This document shows, piece by piece, positions 54,344-64,000 of a DNA stretch of 64,000 nt. The stretch comes from Wolfiporia cocos (taxonomy: Eukaryota; Basidiomycota; Agaricomycetes; Polyporales; Phaeolaceae): positions 3,968,001 through 4,032,000 of the forward strand of contig JACCLO010000003.1 of assembly GCA_029448655.1 (NCBI GenBank). Direction: 5' to 3'. The position numbers and the translations under genes are program-made. How positions within the stretch are numbered: the stretch's first letter is position 1; every line of letters starts with the position of its first letter. The notes under the pieces were generated by a model, which had not been told where the DNA came from, did not search any database, and worked only from the letters and a program-made list of their open reading frames with translations.

Positions 54344-57011
54344 ATGAACAAGAGAAAGAACACACGAAAACTGACCTGGCAAGCGGGTCGAAGGCCCAGA
54401 TGCTCAAACAGACTGTACTTTGTTATGAGCCTCTTCCTGATTTGCTTCTGCGTATACGTATGGCAATATGCATTCGTTGCTTCAAACGGGTCAAGATATA
54501 GGGAGGAAAGCGAACAATACGCAGAGACTCAGAGCTTGTACCACGCACACGACGCGACAAACAGAACATCTACACATCGACAACTAGCACACAAACTGTC
54601 AGACCTTAACGCCCTCCCTATTGCAGCACCATCTTTCTCGGTTGAGGAGACGAACTACCAAATTTCCCCGCTACTTACTGCGGTTCTTCCTATCAACCAT
54701 ACATCTACTGGCAAGCCCGTCCTGGAGGATACCTTGCGCGTGCTTCTTGACCAATCCAGATATCTATCCCGAGTTTTGTTGGTAACTCCCCCGTCTCTAC
54801 AGCAACAGACTCGGAGGGCCCTCTTGTCCGTTCTCGGTTCCGAAGGAAATCATGCACATGTGGAATTTTCCATGACTCGCTGGTTGACCGGTGCCTCAGC
54901 AGACTCTGCCACCCTTACAGCCGCGCGAGAAGCGAACACCGACTTCGTGCTCATCCTCGGCGACGACGGCCTCAACTCGATTGGTGCTCGTGATCGTGAA
55001 CTGTTGACTCTACTCGAACCCTTCTCGACGACGATACCGATTGGCTCTAGGGGGATAGTAGAGAATGACTCCGATCTGAGCTGTGTTGCAGCCTCGGGCG
55101 TGCCACGACCTGTCTCTTTTCTATTGCCGCCATTTGTCATGCCTGTAGATATTATCCCTCCGACAGCTCTGAAAGAAGATGAGATGTACGGTGTATGGCG
55201 TACATTGGGCAAGGAAATCTCACTCAGGAGATCAGACGGCGTCGGTGGATATTCAGTCGGCTCCGGTGATACATCCAGATCGCCCTGGTGCAAGTCTCAT
55301 CAGGACAGTCATGCAGGGGATACACAGACCCCACCTTCTCTAGTAGGATCTTCGGAGGTGGCGCTTATCAATCCCGTTTCAGCTGCACCTACGAACGCAA
55401 CCTGCGGTGTACACCTGTCTGCTCTTGGAACTTTCTTGCTAGTTTTTGGCTCATTCACTGAACTATCGAATTTCTCGCCCGCTGCTTGTCGGCTCCGTGA
55501 TGAAGGGCATACAGTCTACGCTCTGATCATCAGCTCGGCGAACGAACAGGACCACTCTGGTATGCAAATCGAAAGCTGTGACTTAGGTTACGACATCTTC
55601 CGGCAAACGAATAGCACCTTGCAGAACTTGCGACACATAGTCAGTTGGACCGACAAACAGCTTTCGTTGCCGGATGTCTTCATCACATCTTTTCCAAGCT
55701 CCGTGCTGCCAGATGATACTCTCTCAATATCGCCCCTCTTGGACGCTACACCAACTGTTATTAGGATACCTGCTGCGGACCTCCCGTACTGCGACTGGAT
55801 GAGCTCGTTGACCGTGCAGGAACTTAGGAGCAAGCATTCATTACGTAAATTATGGACCTGCCGTGCTGACTAGCTGATATAGGCTGGCACACACCCCAAG
55901 TCGACATATCTGTGATCACGAACGACCGACCGCGCTCGCTCTCCCGCCTCCTGGCGTCGCTCTCCAATGCGCGGTACTTTGGCGACACGCCGGATCTACG
56001 CATCAATCTGGAGCAAACGGCGGATGTGGAGACATTGCGCATGGTAGAGGGCTTCCAGTGGGACCATGGCCGAGTGTTCCTGCATCGTCGTGTGATTCAC
56101 GGGGGACTGCTCACTGCAGTGGTCGAATCATGGTATCCACATTCTAATGACTCCTATGGCCTCATTTTGGAGGATGACGTGGAGGTCTCGCCGCTGTTCT
56201 ACGCATGGATCAAGATGACGCTGCTGCGCTACAGGTGCCAACGCCTTCCTTTCATGATGGGACTCATGTAGCTCATGCCATTGTCAGGTATGGACACGCC
56301 AAGGAGTCCTCGTCGCAACTGTTCGGGATCAGCCTGTATCAGCAGAAGAACCTCGAGCTACGTCCAGAGGGCCGCCATCCATTCAATGCGCGCAATGCCT
56401 TCGCCGCCATAGGTATCGCCGACCCCAGCACACCCTACCTTTCGCAAATTCCCTGCAGCTGGGGCGCCATCTACTTCCCAGAGCACTGGCGCGAGTTCCA
56501 CACCTACCTCTCCCTCCGGCTCTCCGAGTCTGTATGGGACATGGACCAAGTCGTCGTCCCCGGTGTGCGGTCGAACAAGTGGACGCGCTCGTGGAAGAAG
56601 TATTTCATCGAGCTCGTGTACCTCCGTGGGTACGTGATGCTATACCCAAACTTTGCCGACTTCGTCTCGCTGTCGACGAACCACCTCGAAGTTGGCTCGC
56701 ACGTCAAGGACGTCCCATTCGACGCATATCTGCGCAAAAAGAAGCTATTCCTCCTGCCGCTGATGAGACTGCCGGAGTCGCCGAGTTATGAAACCGGTTT
56801 AATCGATCTCCCTGGTAGGAGCTTACCACCGTACGCTCTCTTGCCCACTCTCGATCTTCTTGGCTTGCACGCGACCGATGAGGACTTGCTAGAACGAGGC
56901 CAGCGGCGGCGAACAGAGTTGACAGGTTGCAAAAGCACCGTAGGCAATCAGCACGACGCATTTGATCTCTTATGCGTCGGGGAAGCAGGGCTCGATACGT
57001 TGCGCAAATAG
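54344..57011 (+). CDS. Type II membrane protein, glycosyltransferase-like
   Basis: Three exons (54344-55844, 55883-56234, 56288-57011), 858 residues. A basic N-terminus is followed by one membrane anchor (about residues 26-47, LYFVMSLFLICFCVYVWQYA), then a lumenal stem with Asn-X-Thr/Ser sites. The catalytic-looking half after residue 500 has VDISVITNDRPRSLSRLLAS, then an acidic motif YGLILEDDVEVSPLFYAW of the DxD kind, and PCSWGAIYFPEHW. It resembles GT-A-fold nucleotide-diphospho-sugar transferases, so Golgi glycan synthesis is likely; donor and acceptor are unknown. The first intron is only 38 bp, short for this window. It is convergent with PAT1, 77 bp apart. Confidence 0.8.
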
Positions 57012-57088
57012 GTGTTAGTTGCTCTCTACATCGTGTTACATGGCCTAGCAGAAAATTTTGTCCCCGAGATATCCGAATCAGTGATTGT

Positions 57089-60000
57089 CTACATTTGCGG
57101 TGCTGATAGAATCTGTGAGCTAGAGAGCCCCATGGCGTTCAAGAACAGGTCAATGTTGATCAGCCGCGCTCGTTTCTCCTCTGCAGTCAACGCTCCTTCC
57201 CTGACGCTGTTGATGGTCTCTAACACGACGTCGCGCAGACTTGCGACGAGGAGCGAATGTTGTTCCCCTGACGCCAGGAGCGCCATTGTGGCGAGAACCT
57301 GCCAAACCTTTTTGTCCCGCTCGTCAGCATTGGGAACGCTCAAGCGGTGTATGCCATGAGCGACACTAATGCGGACAGACGGAAAGATGAACTGCAAGGT
57401 CGGTGCCAACTTGTGAAGCAGGCGGTCGAACAGGATTTGCCTGGAGGTTGTGTTTTAGTGAGAGCCGCGACGCCAATCCAATCGACTTACCACTTCATTT
57501 GCTCCTCGCTCGTGGGCATCTCGGATATATCACCTGCAGCTGCGTTTTGTTTCACCGTCTCCAGACGCGCAAAGAAGGCGGTCAATAGTGCGATTCCGGG
57601 CTACCAAGCAATTTGTCAGGTATTTCTACACAGATAAATGCTATGACATACTCGTGTCTGCGCAACAACAACGATGTCGTTACGGTCATCCAGAATGCGG
57701 AGCAGACCGCAAACAATCTCCCAGCTTGCTTTTGTCGCGACAGGCAGAACGCTGCCGACGACACACGCGACAAACTCGTATGTCTGGTTCTCGAGTTCCG
57801 TGCGTTCATCTGAGTTGTCAAGCGAATCAAGCAAATGCGCCTTGGCCACCACGTCGAGTTGGTTGAAGCAAGCCACAATCAACGTCAGAACGGTCAGCAT
57901 CTGCTGGGTATCCAGGTAGCGAGCGACGCGAGGAAGCAACCTCTTGCCCTTAAGAGGGCCCATAAGGGAGATGAACGGATGGGGGATGCTTTTGCGGGAT
58001 AAGTCGATGTGACGGACGTAATGATGATTGATTACATTACCTGATTTCGAGGGGGGAGTCAACCCTAAGCCCCTTCCACATCTGATCGATGTGGTCTATG
58101 AACTTGGATTCCCTGTGAGGCGACAGTGAGCCGCAAGGACATAGCTAGCTATATATATAAAAGGACTGACCACTCCTCGTGTACCTCCTCATCCTGCGGC
58201 TCGTCTCGTACCAGCTGATCGGTCTCAAGGACAATATCATACAAGTATTCGATAGCCATTAGCGTCTCGCGTTGTGTCATCGGCTTTTGGCGCTCGAAGC
58301 TGTCCGACTAGATCGCACATATATTAGCAAGTAGGCCCGAAGTCTTGCCAATACACCCACACTTGCAACGCTGGCGGGTGCCTCTACCCCGTTTTTTGTC
58401 TCCTCCTTAGTGCCCTCTGCCTTGTCCTTGTCCTCATGCTTTGTCGCATCAGCCTTGGATATGTGGGCGTGCGAAGGCAGTGCAGGATGAGACGGTGAAG
58501 GTGAGACACTACCCGCGTCGACTTGGAGGAGCTGACGCGGCGCCGCTTTATAACTACGGCCTGATGTCTTACCCAGAGCGCCCTGCAGGTGGTTGAGAGC
58601 TGCAATGGGAAGTTGAGATCAATCCTAGGAGAGACTCGCAAGATGCTGAGCTTACACATCTTCTCCTTCTCCCGCGTCCTCGCGTTGTTCACGATCCGTT
58701 CGACCTGCGCCTCCATGCGTTGCATGGCATTCGGTCGCCGACCTGCGCCCCTGTGCAGAACCCCCAGACCGACACCGCCGATCGAGCCAAACTTTAGCAC
58801 GCGCTCGTCTTGGGACTGCACATTCATGCGGAAGAGCATGTTCGAAGTGTACACCTGCGCGTAGTAGTCGTCTGAGAACGGGTCCGGCGTGACGAGCTGC
58901 GAGACCTGGATGCGCGTGATAAAGTCCTTGTCGGACTGCGTCATGAGGTCGTTGTACCGGGACTATTCACGAATGGTGCATCAGCATCGCAGGCCGGCCG
59001 AGTAGTTTCAGGCGCACCATATACGCAATCTTCTCCTGCTTGATCCTTCGCTTCTCGTCCGCCAGCTCCTGCTCTCTGATCTTGCGCTGCATCTCGAGAT
59101 CCACCGCAATTTGTAGATCACGCTCGTCCCGCAGCGGGTCCTCGATCGGCGGTCGCCCCTGCATGCTATTCAGGAACTCCTCCTGCGCCATCTGCGCCAG
59201 CATCCGCTGCTGTTGCTGGATGTCCTGCGTCAAGAACGGCAGACTCTGCTGGAACGGCATCTCGAGCGGCACCGCGGGCGAGCTGCGCCCCAGCTGGTGG
59301 CGGTCCGAGAGCGATGGGCTCAATCTGCCTGACGCGTGTCGCTGCTGCAGGTTTGGCGTCTGCAGCTGGCCCGTGGTCTGCGCCTGCTGCAGGCGGAGCT
59401 GGCGCTGCCGCTCGAGCTCCTCCAGCCGCAGCTGCTCCTGCAGCTGGAGCAGTTGCCGCTGCTGCTGGCGCTCGCGCAGCTCCTGCAGCTCGAGCAGCTG
59501 GCGTTGCTGGTGCTGCTGTTGCTGGATCATGTTGATCTGGTGCTGCTGTTGCTGCTGGTGGAATCGCGGCGACTGCGAGTGCGGGTGCATGCGCGGGGGC
59601 GGGGTCGCCGCGTGCTGGGGCGTGCCCTGGCGGGGGATCTGCCCGCGGAGCTGGGCATCACGCAGAAGCTGGTTTTCCCGCAGCTGGACCTCCCGCAGAT
59701 GCGCCTCCCTCAACTGGACCTCCCGCATGTGAGCCTCGCGCAGCTGCAGCTCACGGAGCTGCTCACGCTGGAGCTCCAGCAATCGGGCCTCACGGATCTG
59801 TGCCTCCCGAAGCTGCGCCTCCCGAAGCTGCGCCTCCCTGAGCTGCTCTTCTCGGATCTCCCGTTCGCGCAACTCGCGCAGCTGGTTCTCCCGCACCTGA
59901 TTTGCCAGGTGAGACTGGGAGATTGACGGCTGCTGCTGCTGCTGCTGCTGCTGCTGAGCAGCGCGAAGCCGCATCTGAGCCTCCACCTCCTCCAGGGTGT

Positions 60001-60638
60001 GCAGCCCCTTCTGAGACTCGCCGCCAATGCTGATAGCGCCAGTCGCATGCGCATCAGCACCGAAGGGTGAGAACTTTGTGTTCTGCGTGCTTGCCCGGGT
60101 GTGGTCAGATGGACGGCCAGCGCCAGACATACCCTGCAGAACAGAGAAGGGAGACTTGTCGTTCCAAGCCGTTTCAAATGAGAGCGCGGGGCGAGCTGGG
60201 TGAAGTGCATAAGACGCGAGCGGGCAGGAGATGTGCGAGCATCATACACTGTGCACTGGCATTTTGCGGCTCGGGCTGCTGTAGTTTGGGCTGCGTTGTT
60301 GCTCGTGGAGGTGGAGGCTCAGATGGCGCAGGTCGTCCATCCGAGGGTAAACCGGTGTTTGAGAAATCAAAATCCTTACCTGCAGACGTCGCATTTAGAA
60401 CTCAGTAGAACTCAGGATGGACACGATGATATCCGTGCAGCTCACCGACCGCCCCAGCACCACCAAAGGTCTCGTCGTTCAGCTCATCGCCGCCCTCCTG
60501 CAGCTGATCACCGAGCCCGTCATAGCTTTCCTCGCCCCAGTTGTAGACAGGGACATCCTCCTCACCAAAGCCACCCTGGAGGATTTTCCGCTTTTCCGCT
60601 TCAAGATCTAATGTCTGCTCAAAGCCGAAGAAAGACAT
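57089..60638 (-). CDS. PAT1: mRNA decay factor PAT1
   Basis: Ten exons: 60446-60638, 60248-60379, 59018-60195, 58656-58962, 58361-58599, 58171-58307, 58041-58112, 57652-57988, 57491-57600, 57089-57440, giving 1018 residues. The N-terminal MSFFGFEQTL and the DELNDETFGG motif that contacts the DEAD-box helicase Dhh1/DDX6 are intact. The middle is Gln-rich with a long run of LREAQ-type repeats. The conserved core has DKDFITRIQVSQLVTPDPF and RRPNAMQRMEAQVERIV, and the C-terminal alpha-helical Pat domain (IPHPFISLMGPLKGKRLLPR, FPSVRISVAHG, FLNAMGLSSSQ) is complete. It promotes decapping and P-body assembly. The ATG at 60638 is preferred over 60656 because MSFFGF is the family start. Confidence 0.94.
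59640..59890 (-). repeat. In-frame LREAQ-type repeat within PAT1
   Basis: On the minus strand about 16 copies of a five- to six-residue unit (LREAQ, LRELQ, MREVQ, LREAH) encode a charged, probably helical rod next to a CAG-type polyglutamine run (59931-59955). Confidence 0.8.
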
Positions 60639-61020
60639 GTGTGTAGCATCTAGCACAATTTCTGGATCACAGTCGGCTCGCGGAACTGAGTTCGCTGATG
60701 CCCGGATCTGTATTGTGGCAGCTTGCAGTTAGCGCCATGTCACGCTGTGTACGTCACGGGAGTCACAGGTGGCGCGGTAACGTGACCCGCGTCGTTCGAC
60801 GCGACGCGTCTCATGTTGTCGAGCGATTTGTGGTATTGTCAATTCAAAGGGATACATGCTACATTCCAACTTTGTAAAGTACAACATGAGTAGTGCTAGT
60901 GCCTTGTGTGTATTTGATAAACGAAGATACGTCTGCTTTCGTAACGATTAAGTCGGAATCAGCCCAGAGGATGATTCGTGACTATCCATCCATCCAGAGT
61001 CCGTACATGTGGAAGATCCA
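60639..61020. other. PAT1 promoter and 3' flank of GDB1
   Basis: 382 bp between the PAT1 start and the GDB1 stop. It contains one ACGCGT at 60804-60809 in a stretch rich in CGACGCG. No gene. Confidence 0.6.
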
Positions 61021-64000
61021 TCAAGCCTTGCCTGCACTTATCTTGTGGACTTCTTCCAAGAAGTCCAGCATTGTGCTCGCGCTCCATGCCTGCGTGTTAC
61101 ATGAATCAGGGCAAAGTTCACCGTCCTTGTTCGTCAGCTCAGGCAGACCAGCCCAAGGGTCCTCTTTGACGTGGCGGCGGGATGTAAGAATAGCGCGGTG
61201 AAGGTAGTGCAGAGTCTGTGTGGGATCCTGTCGCACCGATGTCAGTGGCAGCTCAATAGCAAATTAGTTCTTGACTCACGTTCTTGCCAGCTCCATAACG
61301 GGTGTCGAAGTAGAGGTATGCACGCAAGAAGTAGCCCAGAGGCCAGCCCCACTCGGGACCCTGAAAACAGGAGGCAGTGTGAGCACACACGAAGATAATG
61401 GAAGCAAGTCGCTCACATTATGGTAGTTTAGGCCCTTCGCAATCGCTGCATCAGTACCATCATTCGAGTTGTCGTAGTATGGTCGATATTGCATGTCGAT
61501 AGGGTCTAGCGTTCGCATTCCCAACGGTGCGCGTAAGACTTGGTCCGCGAGTCTCAATGCTTGCAAAGCGTGCTGAGGATCGAACAGTTCGGGAGCGACG
61601 GTCATAGCGATCGGGAAATTGGCTCGGAACTGGTAGTCCGACCACTCCCGACCAGGACCGGAGCCGTATACGTCCTTGTAGATCCCCCTTCGGTTGATCA
61701 TGCTCGGATTGACATTGTACTTGGCATCCTCAGCTGGATCTGGAGGGAGCGTAGATAAGATCAGCAGTTCACGCAATCCTGATATTTACCCACCCAAAGG
61801 AACGTAATAGTATGATTCAAAGGAGGTCTGTAAGAGGTTACCCCATTCCTTGTACGTCACAAGACGCCGTTTGCCTTGAACTGAGGCCAGGATCAGCGCG
61901 ATTCATATCCGGAAGGGGGTTGACCTTACTCTCAGCCTCGACACCCTTGAAGGGGAACTTGCCGGCGCTGGAGAGCTGGTCTAGCCATCTCAGCGTGCTC
62001 TTCAGCAAGCCTGTGATCTCAACCGGAGCACCGTCGCGGGGAGTCCCAGGTTTGCCCTTAGTTCCCGCTTTGACGGACTCGCCCATCTTGTCCATCCACG
62101 TGCCGCAGTTGTGCTCGTTTCCGCCAAGGATCAGACCCGTCTCCCAGTCGACCCTGATATCGATGTTGAATCCGTTATCGCTCATCTGCATGTCCAGGTT
62201 CGGACCGGCGTTGTACTCGCGGAAGGAGATTCCATCTGCGTGGCGTTGGAGAATCTCCTGAATGATCTCCGCGATAGTGCTGGAGTAAGCGTAAGCCCGA
62301 GGGTCGTCCCATGACACCCATGTATCGTCCTTGGGGAAGCGTCGTTTCACTGGCTCAGAGAGTAGTGCCAGCCCCTCGGGCGCGCTATTGACATAGTCTT
62401 GAATATTCTGCAACATCCACCAGGGCGAGTCGCGAGAGTTGTATCTATATGAGCGAAGTCAGCGAACATGTTCATAAATATCAGAGCATTTAGTTGACCT
62501 TGGCTTGCGGACAGAATCCAACAAGTTGGGTATCAGGCCGTGCTTGAGCGTAGAGGCAAATGACAGGATGTGCGCCTTTGCGCCAGCAAAGTTGCCAGTT
62601 GTCAGGAACAGGCCGCGTAGGGAGATAAACACATCACGCCCCCAGCACCTCGCCCAGCCAGCGGCGAAGTGGGGCAGCCCGGCAGCAAGGGAGGGTGTGA
62701 GTTTGCCTGGATGAAGCGACGCGGATTGTACCATGCCGTGCATTTGTATCGAACAAAGCGCTAGATCTTGCGTGAACGATTGTCCGGTCGTGACGAACTC
62801 TGAGCACTGTTCAATCGCAAGGCGGCGAGCAACCTTGTATGCCTCCGAGATCACGATCGCAAAGTACTTGGGCCGGAGGAAGGGCGGAACCGTTGCCTTA
62901 ATGCGTTCGAACCTCTCCTTGAACCACTGAGCAGGCTTCTCCAAGCTCGGGAAGGTCCCTACTTGCCTGCCGAGAGATCAGATACATACCAGCACCGGTA
63001 AGACGTTGCTGCTTACTTTGACAATCTGGAGTGGACATAGTCCAACGACCAAGTACCTTCGCGCAGATGTCCACAAAGCGGATGACCCAGGTCGTTATAA
63101 CGCATGATGTGCCGGAGCGGGTGCATCCAGCCTTCCAAGCCACAGTAAACTAGATCACCCAAGCCTGGAATATTGTATGTGCCAATCTCGCCGCCAGTCG
63201 CATCACGTTCTTCTCCATTAGCACGATGCAGCACGACGTTGAGGTCAATGAGGTTAAGGCCTCCGAATGCTTCCTCCACGCCCGAAACACAGAACGCATC
63301 CAGAGTAGAATCATGTTCTTGCAGTTGCGTCTCGAACAACATGAAGCTCCCCGGCGGGAAGTAATCTGGCACGACGACCTCGGCGTAGGGTCCGTCGTGG
63401 TCTAGACCTTGTGGCACCACTACTGCAGGCACTTCGACCAGCTTACCAGGAAGACCGCGCAGTGTCTCCGTGTCCTTGTCAATTTCATACGACGAGATAT
63501 CAATATTGGCGCCATAGATGAACTTCGCCTTCGTTCCTCGAAGCTTGATGGGAGTAACTGTTGACTCGTTTGTTAGGGTCGAAGAAGAAAGCATACAACC
63601 TTGGGCAACTCACTCCAGCCACGATCCTTGGAACCTTTAGAGAAGGCCGTATGCGCGACGAGGAGGTATCCACGCTGTGTCGCCGGTTGCACTCGATGGA
63701 TGACGATATACTATTGCATGGATTAGCAAGCGCTAGCTGTCTAGTATGTTCACCTACGTCGTTTTCCTGATGAACATGCCCTTCCTCGAAGCTACCCAGA
63801 GCCATCTCAGTGTGCAGCGAGTTCAGGAGATGCTTAGCCTTGGCAATCCCACTGCGTTCCCCAAGGCCAGTCAGCTCGTACCGCCTCTTCTCGCCTACAA
63901 GGTCAAGTAGCTTGGGGTACAGATCGTCGAAACCCTTGACTGAACCAATAGCGCAGTAGGAGAACGTAATGAGTGCGCCCGTGGATAGCGCATCCTCGGC
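61021..64000 (-). CDS. GDB1: Glycogen debranching enzyme, C-terminal part (5' end beyond window)
   Basis: Nine exons visible: 63758-64000 (continues), 63614-63674, 63017-63557, 62499-62966, 61930-62444, 61794-61880, 61417-61739, 61280-61360, 61021-61227. They give 841 residues ending VHKISAGKA. They cover the end of the 4-alpha-glucanotransferase half and all of the amylo-1,6-glucosidase half: GYLLVAHTAFSKGSKDRGW, KLRGTKAKF, HFAAGWARCWGRDVFISLRG, YNSRDSPWWMLQNIQDYV, FNIDIRVDWETGLILGGNEH, PLDPAEDAKYNVNP, GPEWGWPLGYFLRAYLYFDT, CPDSCNTQAWSASTMLDFLE. The bifunctional cytosolic enzyme removes branch stubs during glycogen breakdown. All visible introns are 49-83 bp and the frame is intact. Confidence 0.95.

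Noticed and set aside
59040..59926. Ser/Cys-rich and Leu-rich plus-strand frames of about 200-230 codons
   Set aside because: Complement of the Gln/Arg/Leu repeat region of PAT1. The composition is explained by CAG/CTG-type repeats.

Overview
This is eukaryotic nuclear DNA from a filamentous basidiomycete, most likely an Agaricomycete (mushroom or polypore group; the exact order is inference). The evidence is many short spliceosomal introns (about 38-83 bp, GT..AG), a TMA16 / PAT1 / U2AF65 / glycogen-debranching gene set, several basidiomycete-style F-box/leucine-rich proteins, and a chromodomain Ty3/gypsy retrotransposon. Exon structures were worked out by hand from reading frame, splice signals and family conservation. 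All multi-exon genes given with exon lists add up to an integral reading frame.

Layout. 1-6.85 kb: a gypsy chromovirus whose pol frame is interrupted twice by other LTR sequences: a complete non-autonomous LTR element with 578-bp LTRs (2198-4043) and an antisense solo LTR (4781-5372), each with a 5-bp target duplication. 7.7-9.3 kb: F-box protein. 9.9-12.1 kb (-): six-exon C2H2 zinc-finger factor with a Cys-rich N-terminus, Zap1-like. 12.8-14.0 kb (-): unknown coiled-coil protein with paired ACGCGT boxes upstream. 15.0-16.0 kb (-): F-box-like protein. 16.5-17.5 kb (-): phosphocholine cytidylyltransferase homologue that has lost its HxGH catalytic motif. 17.8-18.4 kb: OHCU-decarboxylase-like protein of uric-acid breakdown. 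18.7-19.5 kb (-): J-domain protein. 20.4-22.2 kb: U2AF65. 24.4-25.7 and 32.4-33.8 kb (-): two seven-helix membrane paralogues, the second with TTG where the first has its ATG.

29-41 kb is a transposon-rich accessory zone. It holds four non-autonomous TIR elements, one of them nested and carrying a helicase gene fragment, plus two paralogous F-box genes (one cut short by a nonsense codon). 41.2-51.3 kb mixes two decayed F-box paralogues and a decayed aldo-keto reductase with intact housekeeping genes: TMA16 (43.0-43.7) and a Gin4/Cdr2-type kinase (44.0-46.6, -). A MITE with tRNA-like arms sits inside one decayed F-box gene (49.7-50.3), and a hAT-like MITE lies at 52.1-53.0 kb. 54.3-57.0 kb: type II membrane glycosyltransferase-like protein. 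57.1-60.6 kb (-): ten-exon PAT1. 61.0-64.0 kb (-): the C-terminal 841 residues of glycogen debranching enzyme, running off the window.

The intact genes are ordinary, independently transcribed fungal genes (RNA processing and decay, septation signalling, carbon storage, ribosome biogenesis). No operon or gene cluster with a common pathway is evident. The unusual content lies in the mobile elements and in genes losing key residues.
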